6,500 bases of DNA from Oscillospiraceae bacterium (GCA_902798675.1 CADBXQ010000043.1:1-6500); one strand, 5' to 3'; positions 1 through 6,112 are shown, numbered from the stretch's first letter. Translations and numbers: made by a program. Notes: generated from the letters alone by a model not told the origin.

Positions 1-157
1 AATCATCAAACAAATCATCATCGCAACAATCGTCATAACAGCAATCATCACCGCAGCGACATCTCCTGCCCTTTTGGACGAAAGCAACAACAGCAATTAT
101 TGCCCCCGCGCAGGCAACTATTATCGCAACCAACCACATTATTAAACTTTTTTTCAC
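1..157 (-). CDS. Small single-pass membrane protein with Cys/Asp-rich tail (partial)
   Basis: I do not recognise a family. Reading leftward from a GTG at 157, the frame stays open for 52 codons to the window edge, so the C-terminus is missing. Residues 5-27 form one hydrophobic segment rich in Ile, Val and Ala (VAIIVACAGAIIAVVAFV), after a short Lys-Lys start. A basic juxtamembrane stretch (KGRR) follows, and then a tail made almost only of Cys and Asp: C33, C35, C39, C40, C44, C45 within CRCGDDCCYDDCCDDD. The GTG start is supported by a perfect AGGAGG at 167-172, nine bases upstream, and by a promoter further upstream. There is no lipobox-type cleavage signal, so the segment is probably a membrane anchor. 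Paired cysteines among aspartates suggest metal binding or redox chemistry, but that is inference. It lies just downstream of rsmE on the same strand. That it is a real gene is fairly sure; its function is unknown. Confidence 0.72.
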   Translation of the reverse strand, partial: MKKSLIMWLVAIIVACAGAIIAVVAFVQKGRRCRCGDDCCYDDCCDDDLFDD

Positions 158-203
158 AACAATCTACCTCCTATCAAATTAATAAAATAAATCATCTAAA
201 ATT

Positions 204-232
204 ATTATACACCCATTCAAATAATAATTCAA
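204..232 (-). promoter_or_regulatory. Sigma-A-type promoter for the small Cys/Asp membrane protein
   Basis: On the minus strand TTGAAT (232-227) is followed by a 17-base spacer and a perfect TATAAT (209-204). It lies in the 82-base gap after rsmE, about 47 bases before the GTG start at 157. It has the same two hexamers and spacer length as the rsmE promoter. The small gene can therefore be expressed independently of rsmE, although no terminator is visible between them. Confidence 0.65.
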
Positions 233-239
233 GTGTTTT

Positions 240-962
240 TTATAAATTTTTTGTTGAATACATCAAAACGCTCAAAACACACAAAGAAGCCGTCTCACAT
301 CTAAGTATTCTTTTTCCCAAACTTCCAATCAAAACTCCTTTCTTTTTCGCAAATTCAACCTCATCAATTTCAAATCCGCCTTCACTCCCAATCATAAAAC
401 TTATATCATTATATTTGTATATATCTATATTATTCAATTTTTCCCCGCCGCATTCATAAAATAAAATATTAAGTTTTGCATTTTTCATCTGCAAAATGGC
501 TTCTTCAAATGACAAAATCGGATTAACAATCGGAATTTTCCCTCGCCCGCTTTGCTGCGACGCTTGTTTTGAAATTTTTTGATATCTGGCAATCCTACTA
601 TATATATTTTTTTCTTTAGGCCTGGATATGCACCTTTTGGTTAAAACAGGCGTTATTTCTGAAACGCCAAGTTCAACGGCTTTTTGAATGATATACTCAA
701 ATTTTGCCCCCTTTGACAGCGCTTGATATAGATGAACACGAATTGTTGGCTCACTTGCATTTTTCACGCACGCATTCACCTTTAAGACAACTTCATCCGG
801 CATTATTTTTGTTATTTTACACAAATAATCGTTTGAATTTCCATCGCAAATTGTCACATTTTCACCAATTTTCATTCTCAGCGACTTGGATATGTGGTTT
901 GAGGCCTCCTTGCTCAAAGTTATTATTTGTTTATTGGGATTTTCAACAAAAAAACGCGGCAT
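240..962 (-). CDS. rsmE: 16S rRNA (uracil(1498)-N(3))-methyltransferase RsmE
   Basis: RsmE transfers a methyl group from S-adenosylmethionine to N3 of U1498 of 16S rRNA, near the decoding centre, in the cytoplasm. The 240-residue product has the usual length and two-part layout. An N-terminal PUA-like RNA-binding part carries HISKSLRMKIGE (residues 23-34). The SPOUT-fold catalytic part carries KGAKFEYIIQKAVELGV (84-100), ISRPKEKN (112-119), QASQQSGR (133-140), IGSEGGFEIDE (191-201) and the knot segment LGKRILRCETA (215-225), which build the SAM site. The family motif is normally IGPEGG; here the proline is serine (residue 193). An upstream in-frame ATG at 992 exists, but the start at 962 gives the conserved MPRFF beginning and has AAGGAG eight bases upstream. 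No prmA or other usual partner adjoins it; the next gene upstream is divergent. The assignment is secure. Confidence 0.95.
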   Translation of the reverse strand: MPRFFVENPNKQIITLSKEASNHISKSLRMKIGENVTICDGNSNDYLCKITKIMPDEVVLKVNACVKNASEPTIRVHLYQALSKGAKFEYIIQKAVELGVSEITPVLTKRCISRPKEKNIYSRIARYQKISKQASQQSGRGKIPIVNPILSFEEAILQMKNAKLNILFYECGGEKLNNIDIYKYNDISFMIGSEGGFEIDEVEFAKKKGVLIGSLGKRILRCETASLCVLSVLMYSTKNL

Positions 963-968
963 TTTTAA

Positions 969-977
969 CTCTCCTTT
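969..977 (-). promoter_or_regulatory. Ribosome binding site deciding the rsmE start
   Basis: The minus strand reads AAAGGAGAG here, with AAGGAG ending eight bases before the ATG at 962. The alternative ATG at 992 would place this site inside the coding region and would add ten residues not typical of RsmE. Confidence 0.8.
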
Positions 978-1030
978 AAGCATTTTTAACAAAAATTCAA
1001 AAAATATACTAAGATTTATTTTATAAAAAA

Positions 1031-1059
1031 ATTATATTAAAAATCAAAATTAAATTCAA
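1031..1059 (-). promoter_or_regulatory. Sigma-A-type promoter for rsmE
   Basis: The minus strand shows TTGAAT (1059-1054), a 17-base spacer, and a perfect TATAAT (1036-1031). Transcription would begin near 1024, giving a leader of about 60 bases to the ATG at 962. The surrounding DNA is very AT-rich, so chance matches are possible, but hexamers, spacing and position all agree. Confidence 0.65.
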
Positions 1060-1095
1060 GTCCCTTAAATTAACGAAAAATTTAGAATGGTTGAG

Positions 1096-1104
1096 TCACT
1101 GTGA
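1096..1104. promoter_or_regulatory. Possible operator palindrome between divergent promoters
   Basis: TCACTGTGA is a perfect 9-base palindrome around a central T, flanked by TTGAG on the left and GCAA on the right. It lies between the rsmE promoter (1031-1059) and the -35 of the rightward promoter (1128), in otherwise AT-only DNA. The position fits a regulator site, but the palindrome is short and no regulator is encoded nearby. Confidence 0.25.
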
Positions 1105-1127
1105 GCAAAGAATAAAAATAATAATAT

Positions 1128-1156
1128 TTGACAAAATTTGAATTAAGTAATAATAT
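1128..1156 (+). promoter_or_regulatory. Sigma-A-type promoter for the trkA-like pair
   Basis: A perfect -35 TTGACA (1128-1133) is followed by a 17-base spacer and TAATAT (1151-1156), a four-of-six match to the -10 consensus. Transcription would start near 1163, leaving an AT-rich leader of about 72 bases before the ATG at 1235. No riboswitch fold is evident in that leader. Confidence 0.6.
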
Positions 1157-1234
1157 TAAATTAAAGATGTTTTATGCTTGTGAAATTTATTGTTTAGGTA
1201 AAAAATATTAGAATCAAAAGGTTGGTGAAACGCC

Positions 1235-1858
1235 ATGAACATATTGATAATAGGCTGTGGGAAGCTGGGCGCTCGGCTTGCAAACGTTCTAGACAGCCAA
1301 GAACACAACATTTCTGTGATCGGAAATGAGCAAGCTTTGGTTGACAATTTAAATGACGACTTTTCCGGATTGTCTATTCCGGGGAATGCAATCGACATTG
1401 ACGTTATGAACTCGTCAGGCATAGCAGGATGCGATTATGCAATCTGTGTGACCGAAAGTGACAACACAAACATAATGGCAGCTCAAATAATAAAAAACAT
1501 TTTTAAAATAGACAACATTTTGCTGCGAATCCTTGACCCGGTTAAATGTCGCGTATATAGTCAAATGAACATGTCAACAATATCCCCAACCGCGCTTGCA
1601 TTTGAATCCATATATTCAAAAATATTCCACAATAACCACAATAAAATCGTCGATTGCGGAAAATCCTCTGTTGCAGTGATAACAGTTCCATATGAAAAGT
1701 GGATGCGTGGGAAGATGATGTCTGAAGTTGAATTTGTCACACGACACAAACTTCTTGGATTTTTGGATGAAAACGACAAATTCGTTATGTTCAGCTATAA
1801 AAGTGACCGCAAAATCCAAAAAACTGACAGGCTGATATATACATCAATTGTCGATTGA
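1235..1858 (+). CDS. TrkA/KtrA-family potassium uptake regulator, first of two (RCK N domain)
   Basis: This is a cytoplasmic regulator of the RCK class; such proteins bind NAD(H) or adenine nucleotides and gate TrkH/KtrB-type potassium transporters. The 207 residues begin with a Rossmann fold carrying GCGKLG (residues 7-12). TESDNTN (73-79) and a helix-strand segment ending RILDPVKCRVYSQ (98-110) follow, as in TrkA-N domains. Residues 140-207 have only a loose resemblance to a TrkA-C ligand-binding domain. One oddity is that the acidic residue usually ending the second strand, which holds the adenosine ribose, is absent from its place: VIGNE is seen where VIDxD is typical, with Glu32 two positions later. 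Nucleotide binding may thus differ. The ATG follows a modest GGTGA at 1224-1228. The stop lies 17 bases before the next gene, a close paralogue. No transporter subunit is in the window. Family membership is sure; the partner is unknown. Confidence 0.85.
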   Translation: MNILIIGCGKLGARLANVLDSQEHNISVIGNEQALVDNLNDDFSGLSIPGNAIDIDVMNSSGIAGCDYAICVTESDNTNIMAAQIIKNIFKIDNILLRILDPVKCRVYSQMNMSTISPTALAFESIYSKIFHNNHNKIVDCGKSSVAVITVPYEKWMRGKMMSEVEFVTRHKLLGFLDENDKFVMFSYKSDRKIQKTDRLIYTSIVD

Positions 1859-1875
1859 AGAAAGGACCAAACACA

Positions 1876-2532
1876 ATGAACATTATAATAATTGGCGCCG
1901 GAAACATAGGCTACTATCTAGCATATTCGCTCATATCCGCAGCAAATCACGATATAAAAATTGTCGAAAAGGTCCACGCAAGGTCGATAATTGCCGCAAA
2001 CAAGCTAAACATCCCAATAATCCACGGCGATGGATCAAACATATCAACCCTTGAAAAGGCAGACGCAGCCCACGCAGACATATTGGTTGCGTTGACTGGA
2101 AAGGACGAAGACAACTTCATCTGCTGTCAATTGGCAAAACACCGATTCCACATCAAAACAACAATTGCAAAGGTCAATAATCCAAAAAATGTCGACATAA
2201 TCAAGTCGCTGGCTGCGGATATTGTTGTCTCGAGCGTTAACATGCTATCGCAAATAATAGAGCAACAGGTTAACGCCATAGATTATCATTTCATAACCAG
2301 AATGACCATGGGCGACACATCAATTGTTGAGTTTGTTGTTTCGGAAAATGGGAAGATATGCAATAGAAGAATTTCTGAAATAAAATGGCCAAAAGACACG
2401 CTGGTTATCGCGATATCTCGAAATCAAAAGTCGATCGTTCCAAACGGAGAATCGGTTCTCAGATCCGGAGACGACGTCGTCATATCAACAAAAGACTATA
2501 ACAAAAAGTATTTAAAAAAGCTGTTTAGCTAG
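1876..2532 (+). CDS. trkA: TrkA-family potassium uptake regulator, second of two (TrkA-N plus TrkA-C)
   Basis: This is a complete two-domain RCK protein of 218 residues. The N-terminal Rossmann domain has GAGNIG (7-12), the ribose-binding acid Glu31 at the end of strand two (KIVEK), GDGSN (51-55) and the canonical TGKDEDN (74-80). The C-terminal TrkA-C domain covers about residues 145-210 and ends with the typical RSGDDVVIST. It should act as the nucleotide-sensing subunit of a Trk/Ktr potassium uptake system at the inner face of the membrane. I chose the ATG at 1876, preceded by AAAGGA (1861-1866) at nine bases, over the in-frame TTG at 1855, because only the former gives the standard MNIIIIG beginning. 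The gene is certainly co-transcribed with the preceding paralogue. Compared with it, this copy keeps all expected motifs, so it is the better candidate for the true nucleotide sensor. Confidence 0.88.
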   Translation: MNIIIIGAGNIGYYLAYSLISAANHDIKIVEKVHARSIIAANKLNIPIIHGDGSNISTLEKADAAHADILVALTGKDEDNFICCQLAKHRFHIKTTIAKVNNPKNVDIIKSLAADIVVSSVNMLSQIIEQQVNAIDYHFITRMTMGDTSIVEFVVSENGKICNRRISEIKWPKDTLVIAISRNQKSIVPNGESVLRSGDDVVISTKDYNKKYLKKLFS

Positions 2533-2600
2533 CTTTGAATTTAGCATATATTTAACGGCTTTTTCGGTCAGTTTGTCGTTGAAAGGGGTATTATATATAA

Positions 2601-3329
2601 TTGAAGAAAACTGTTTTGATCACGGGAGCGGCAAGAGGGATTGGAGCTTCTTGCGCAGAGCTTTTTGCAAAAAATGGCTATCGCGTTGCAATAAACTATT
2701 TCCAAAGCAAACTTAAGGCCCAAGCTCTTTTGGAAAAAATCAAGCAAACGGGCGGATGCTGTGAAATATTTTACGCTGATATATCAAATTATGATGATGT
2801 AAAAAAAATGCATGAAGAAGTTGAAAATAAACTTGGAGACCCTGATATTTTAATAAATAATGCGGGAATTTCAGAGCAAAAATTATTCACAGACATAACG
2901 CTTGAAGAATGGGACGAAATGTTTAGCGTCAACTCAAAAGGTGTTTTTATATGCTGCAAAGAATTTTTGCCGTCAATGATTCGAAAAAAGCAGGGAAGAA
3001 TAATCAATATATCCTCAATATGGGGAGTTTTGGGAGGGTCTTGCGAGGTTCATTATTCCGCCTCAAAAGCAGCAGTCATCGGGCTTTCAAAGGCTTTGGC
3101 AAAGGAAGTGGCCCTAAGCAATATAACCGTCAACTGCATAGCGCCCGGCGTCATTTCAACCGACATGATGAAAATTCATTCAAAGCAAACAATCAAGCTT
3201 TTAGAGCAAGAAATCGCATGCGGAAGAATGGGCAGGCCTGAGGACGTCGCAAATGCGGCTTTGTTTTTGGCAAGCGACGAGGCTTCATACATAACAGGCC
3301 AGGTTTTAAATGTTGACGGCGGTTTTTAA
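2601..3329 (+). CDS. ymfI: Short-chain dehydrogenase, probable EF-P 5-aminopentanone reductase (YmfI-like)
   Basis: This is a classical SDR of 242 residues. It has cofactor motif TGAARGIG (8-15), NNAG (86-89), catalytic Asn111, Ser139, Tyr152 and Lys156, and a C-terminal ITGQVLNVDGG typical of FabG-like reductases. The segment around the active site, SIWGVLGGSCEVHYSASK (139-156), matches what I recall as the hallmark of Bacillus subtilis YmfI (SIWGETGASCEV-YS). YmfI reduces the 5-aminopentanone group on a lysine of elongation factor P to 5-aminopentanol, which helps ribosomes translate proline-rich stretches. The alternative is 3-oxoacyl-ACP reductase FabG; no other fatty-acid genes adjoin it. 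The start is TTG: an in-frame stop lies directly before it, the next Met is residue 70, and AAAGGGG (2582-2588) sits 12 bases upstream. It follows the trkA pair by 68 bases without a clear promoter or terminator, so co-transcription is likely. SDR membership is certain; the YmfI assignment is likely. Confidence 0.8.
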   Translation: MKKTVLITGAARGIGASCAELFAKNGYRVAINYFQSKLKAQALLEKIKQTGGCCEIFYADISNYDDVKKMHEEVENKLGDPDILINNAGISEQKLFTDITLEEWDEMFSVNSKGVFICCKEFLPSMIRKKQGRIINISSIWGVLGGSCEVHYSASKAAVIGLSKALAKEVALSNITVNCIAPGVISTDMMKIHSKQTIKLLEQEIACGRMGRPEDVANAALFLASDEASYITGQVLNVDGGF

Positions 3330-3331
3330 AT

Positions 3332-4705
3332 TCACACGCTGTTTTTGAGTCCGCTCAGGGTTATTGAATTATATGCCCTTTCGATGTCGCCCCATGTTGT
3401 TGCGCCAACAGAGCCGGTTTGAGGGAGGCCAAAAGCTTTTTGAAATTCCCGAACTGCGTTTTCTGTGACCTCGCCATAGTATCCGGTTATCGGGACGGAT
3501 TTTAGCGTTGTGTATGTTCGCCCAATCAGCGCAAGATATTTTTGCAAATCCCTGACGTTTTCGTTTTCCATGCCCCTGCTCAAAACATACCCCGGGTAAT
3601 ATTTGGCGTTTTCCCCTTCATATCCCGGCGGAAGCGACTGAATTATCCCGCGATACACATCGGTCATCTTGTTTATTGTCGGCCGGTTTATTATTCCGGT
3701 TGGCTCCAGTCCGTAATATTTTTGAAAATTTTCAACAGCTTTTTGTGTGTTTGGCCCGAAAATTCCATCAATCGCAATAGGGTTCAGAGAATATACAAAG
3801 GTTGATATAACATTGAGATAGTACTGAGCGTATCTGACAGCAAGCCCCTCAGAGCCAAGTTTGAGCTCATCCGGATATTTTGGAGCCAGCTCATCAATCG
3901 AGACAGCTTCAGCGGAAAGCTCCCCTAAACGCTTGACGCTATTATACACATATTTTATTTTATACCAGGTTGATTTGCCGATGATTCCGTCCGCAAGCAA
4001 AGAAAATATTTCTTGGAATTTAACAACAGCATCCTCTGTTGAGCTTTTAAATATTCCATCAGTTTCTGGTATTTTAGGCATAGCGGGATAATTATCCGCT
4101 ATTCTGTTTAATTCAAACTGGATTGTTCGAACGTCATTCCCAAAGTCTCCGATGCGAAGAGCCCTTCCGGGATATGACTCGATTTTTTCCTCAACCGGCG
4201 CGTTTTGAACAAGATTTATGTCGTCGCCATAGTAATACTGCAAAATCTGAAAGGGGGTATATCCTTTTTTTGCAAGCTCAACCGTCCCCCATTGTGAAAG
4301 CCCCTGACAGGTCACGGTTGTTCCGTTGCAAAATTGCGCAAACAGGGGAACAACTGTGTTTTGCCGGATGATATAGTTATTAAATAGCTCATCAACTAAA
4401 CGACTAATGTTTTCAAATATATCACGTCCCGGCTGAAATGCCTGGTCATATTGGGTTGTGCTGGTTATGTCAAATTCATAGCCCTGGCTTCTATACCATT
4501 CGTTATAAACCCTGTTTAGCGCAAATGTGACGATTGCCAAAATATTTGCCCGCAGAGAATTTTCAGGCCAAGATGGTAATAGTTCGCTAGATGCAACATT
4601 TTTGACATAGCTTATAAAATCAACAGTAATATTTTCAGCGTTGCTGGATGGCAAGCCCAGATGGACGGTTATTTCATTTGGAATTTTTGGGAGAAAATCA
4701 GCCAT
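3332..4705 (-). CDS. SleC-like spore peptidoglycan protein: SpoIID-like domain plus three peptidoglycan-binding repeats
   Basis: The 457-residue product starts with a SpoIID/SleC-like domain. It has WPENSLRANI with candidate catalytic Glu48, EWYRSQGYEFDITSTTQYDQ (69-88), a cysteine pair C126/C133 (CNGTTVTC) where SpoIID proteins have zinc ligands, and GLSQWGTVELAKKGYT (135-150) with the YYYGDD end. Three PG_binding_1 repeats follow at about 181-255, 282-355 and 373-446, each with the DGIFG/TGYYG and AVxxFQ signature. SleC-type proteins are lytic enzymes that degrade spore cortex peptidoglycan during germination, and SpoIID is a related lytic transglycosylase; that role here is inference. There is no signal peptide, as expected for a protein laid down from the mother cell. 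The ATG at 4705 has GAGGGAGG ten bases upstream; the longer in-frame ORF from 4882 is rejected because it overlaps the upstream gene in another frame. The Csp-type activating protease of SleC is not in the window. Confidence 0.85.
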   Translation of the reverse strand: MADFLPKIPNEITVHLGLPSSNAENITVDFISYVKNVASSELLPSWPENSLRANILAIVTFALNRVYNEWYRSQGYEFDITSTTQYDQAFQPGRDIFENISRLVDELFNNYIIRQNTVVPLFAQFCNGTTVTCQGLSQWGTVELAKKGYTPFQILQYYYGDDINLVQNAPVEEKIESYPGRALRIGDFGNDVRTIQFELNRIADNYPAMPKIPETDGIFKSSTEDAVVKFQEIFSLLADGIIGKSTWYKIKYVYNSVKRLGELSAEAVSIDELAPKYPDELKLGSEGLAVRYAQYYLNVISTFVYSLNPIAIDGIFGPNTQKAVENFQKYYGLEPTGIINRPTINKMTDVYRGIIQSLPPGYEGENAKYYPGYVLSRGMENENVRDLQKYLALIGRTYTTLKSVPITGYYGEVTENAVREFQKAFGLPQTGSVGATTWGDIERAYNSITLSGLKNSV

Positions 4706-4715
4706 ATACGCCAAG

Positions 4716-4723
4716 CCTCCCTC
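4716..4723 (-). promoter_or_regulatory. Ribosome binding site deciding the SleC-like start
   Basis: The minus strand reads GAGGGAGG, overlapping the TGA stop (4724-4722) of the upstream gene and ending ten bases before the ATG at 4705. This stop/Shine-Dalgarno overlap suggests translational coupling of the two genes. Confidence 0.8.
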
Positions 4724-5786
4724 AAGAATTTCGCTCCAAATTGGGGTTTTCGTCCTGCTCTGAAGCGAGTTGCGGTCCAAGTTGAATTGGCTGAAGCGAA
4801 ACAACTCCCGGAAAAATTGGCAATCCGTTTCTTGTTGCGTCCTCAAAGCCGAATTTTGAAACCGAAATGCTGTAATTTTCATATGGGCGTATTCCGTCGA
4901 CGGCGAATGAGTGGCTCGCGTCCGGAGCTGGCAACGAGACGGGTTGAGTTATTCCGCTTTCATCTGTTAAAATTTCATAAAATATTTTGTTTTGCCCATC
5001 AAATTCCTTAAATATTGTTATTTTTGCGTCTTTAATCGGAAAAGCCCCTCTGGCTGAATATACTTGAACTTTCAAAAAACCATTAGATGTGTTCCTGGTT
5101 TCGAAATTATTCCAATCCCTTTGAAATTGTTCGTCAGCAGCTTCAGATTGATTTTCATTATTTGTTTGAATGCTTTCAAAATTTGCAACATTTTGTTCAT
5201 TATTGCGACTGTTTTGGGGCAAATCCTCAGAAAGCCGCTGTAAATCATAATCGCGGTTTATATTAGGGGCGGAATTTCCCATTTCCATATTATTTTGTTG
5301 AGAATTTCCTGAATTTTGAGTAAAATATGACCCGTTTTGAGGTGATATAGACAAATTTTCCGGCGCTTGAACCCGGTTTGCATTTGCGCTGTCAGCATTT
5401 TGATCTGAATTGTCAAAAATCAAATCAGAAGTTCTCATTCCCTGGCTGTTATATTCTATAGGTGTGTCGCCGCGAACTGTGTGTGAAGAAATGTCTTGCC
5501 TATATGACGCCGGCGGAAAATCATCATCAAGTTGAAGAGAGCTTTCAAGTCCGGTTTCATTTGGATTGGGTGAGCCAGCCATGTTGCTAAGCTGCGCGTT
5601 GAGATTTGATAAAACATTGTCATCTCGATTTTTTGGATTTTGAACATATCTCCTTTGATTTGAGCTTCCGGAAAAGCTGTTTTGAGGGGCGCTTGCCGAA
5701 TTTATAGGTCTGTTTTGCTGTTGATACATCCTGAGCATCTCGCTTTTATATTTTTCGAAATTTCCATTATTTGATCGCATATTCAT
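4722..5786 (-). CDS. Asn/Gln/Ser-rich protein with C-terminal transthyretin-like domain, spore operon
   Basis: The 354-residue product has two parts. Residues 1-25 look helical and charged (FEKYKSEMLRMYQQQ), and about 26-235 are low complexity, dominated by Asn, Gln, Ser and Asp, surely disordered. Residues 236-338 form a beta-rich domain of the carboxypeptidase-regulatory/transthyretin-like type: GFLKVQVYSARGAFPIKDA, then ILTDESGITQPVSLPAP, then PYENYSISVSKFGFED and GVVSLQPIQLGP. From memory, a domain of this kind precedes the SpoIID-like part in clostridial SleC-type proteins, or is encoded by a small gene next to it; the long low-complexity part is not something I expect. There is no signal peptide or membrane segment. 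The stop is 16 bases before the SleC-like gene, so they form an operon. GGGAGG at 5792-5797 lies five bases from the first ATG (5786) and eleven from a second in-frame ATG (5780); either could be used. The role is probably scaffold or partner of the downstream protein in the spore coat or cortex (inference). Confidence 0.8.
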   Translation of the reverse strand: MNMRSNNGNFEKYKSEMLRMYQQQNRPINSASAPQNSFSGSSNQRRYVQNPKNRDDNVLSNLNAQLSNMAGSPNPNETGLESSLQLDDDFPPASYRQDISSHTVRGDTPIEYNSQGMRTSDLIFDNSDQNADSANANRVQAPENLSISPQNGSYFTQNSGNSQQNNMEMGNSAPNINRDYDLQRLSEDLPQNSRNNEQNVANFESIQTNNENQSEAADEQFQRDWNNFETRNTSNGFLKVQVYSARGAFPIKDAKITIFKEFDGQNKIFYEILTDESGITQPVSLPAPDASHSFAVDGIRPYENYSISVSKFGFEDATRNGLPIFPGVVSLQPIQLGPQLASEQDENPNLERNS

Positions 5787-5850
5787 GATAACCTCCCAAT
5801 TTTAATAGAAAATTTTAAAATTTTGCAACCAGCTAAAAGTATGCCATATC

Positions 5851-5858
5851 ATTATATG
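5851..5858 (-). promoter_or_regulatory. Candidate -10 element of the spore operon
   Basis: The minus strand reads CATATAAT, 65 bases before the ATG at 5786. It contains TATAAT, but 17 bases further upstream there is no TTGACA-like hexamer. The CATA-NNN-T pattern resembles -10 elements of sporulation sigma factors (sigma-E type), which would suit the gene content. No convincing matching -35 is visible, so the sigma class is open. Confidence 0.3.
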
Positions 5859-5920
5859 AAAGCAGCTCAAAAATTATTTTAGATAATTTGATAAATATAC
5901 AGTTTGTATTTTTGGGTTGA

Positions 5921-5935
5921 GGTTATATTTGTCCC
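5921..5935. repeat. Left half of perfect 15-bp inverted repeat
   Basis: GGTTATATTTGTCCC here is the exact reverse complement of 6323-6337. The halves are 387 bases apart and enclose the GC-richer island. No clear short target duplication is seen outside them. Confidence 0.7.
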
Positions 5936-6104
5936 AATTAAAGTTTTTCCTAAAATATCCGACTCTTTGCTTAAAAAACCAAAAGTTCCAAATATTCTTG
6001 ACTTAGTTTCAAAAAACAATGAAAAATAAATTAAGCCGCCGCCGTTTAACAACCGGCTGTAATATTCAGCCTTCATGGGCTTCCAAGGCCTTTTGAAAGC
6101 GCTC

Positions 6105-6112
6105 GTAACAAG
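6105..6112. repeat. Left arm of 8-bp long-range stem
   Basis: GTAACAAG pairs perfectly with CTTGTTAC at 6149-6156 across a 36-base loop. A competing local hairpin is possible, CGCT(6101-6104 region) with AGCG (6111-6114), so two folds could exclude each other. It may belong to a structured RNA. Confidence 0.4.

Noticed and set aside
1..60. CRISPR-like or tandem repeat suggested by the ATCATC/GCAAC pattern
   Set aside because: The pattern is explained by Asp and Cys codons of the small membrane protein's tail read on the minus strand.
100..459. Plus-strand ORF of 119 codons
   Set aside because: It is the complement of the rsmE 3' end and the small membrane gene, with composition typical of a shadow frame and no ribosome binding site.
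963..992. rsmE start at ATG 992
   Set aside because: The AAGGAG site lies between this ATG and the one at 962, and RsmE proteins begin at the MPRFF-type sequence.
1855..1875. TTG start for the second trkA-like gene at 1855
   Set aside because: It overlaps the preceding stop codon and has no ribosome binding site in proper position; ATG 1876 does.
2533..2600. Terminator between the trkA pair and the reductase
   Set aside because: No stable hairpin followed by a T-run is visible; the short CGGCTTTTTCGG-like match is too weak.
2573..2601. Promoter TTGTCG, 17 bases, TATAAT just before the reductase
   Set aside because: The -10 would overlap the TTG start codon, so transcripts would begin inside the gene; it also overlaps the ribosome binding site.
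4706..4882. N-terminal extension of the SleC-like protein to an ATG at 4882 (59 extra residues)
   Set aside because: The extension overlaps the end of the upstream gene in another frame, has atypical composition, and the ATG at 4705 has a strong ribosome binding site and the expected family start.
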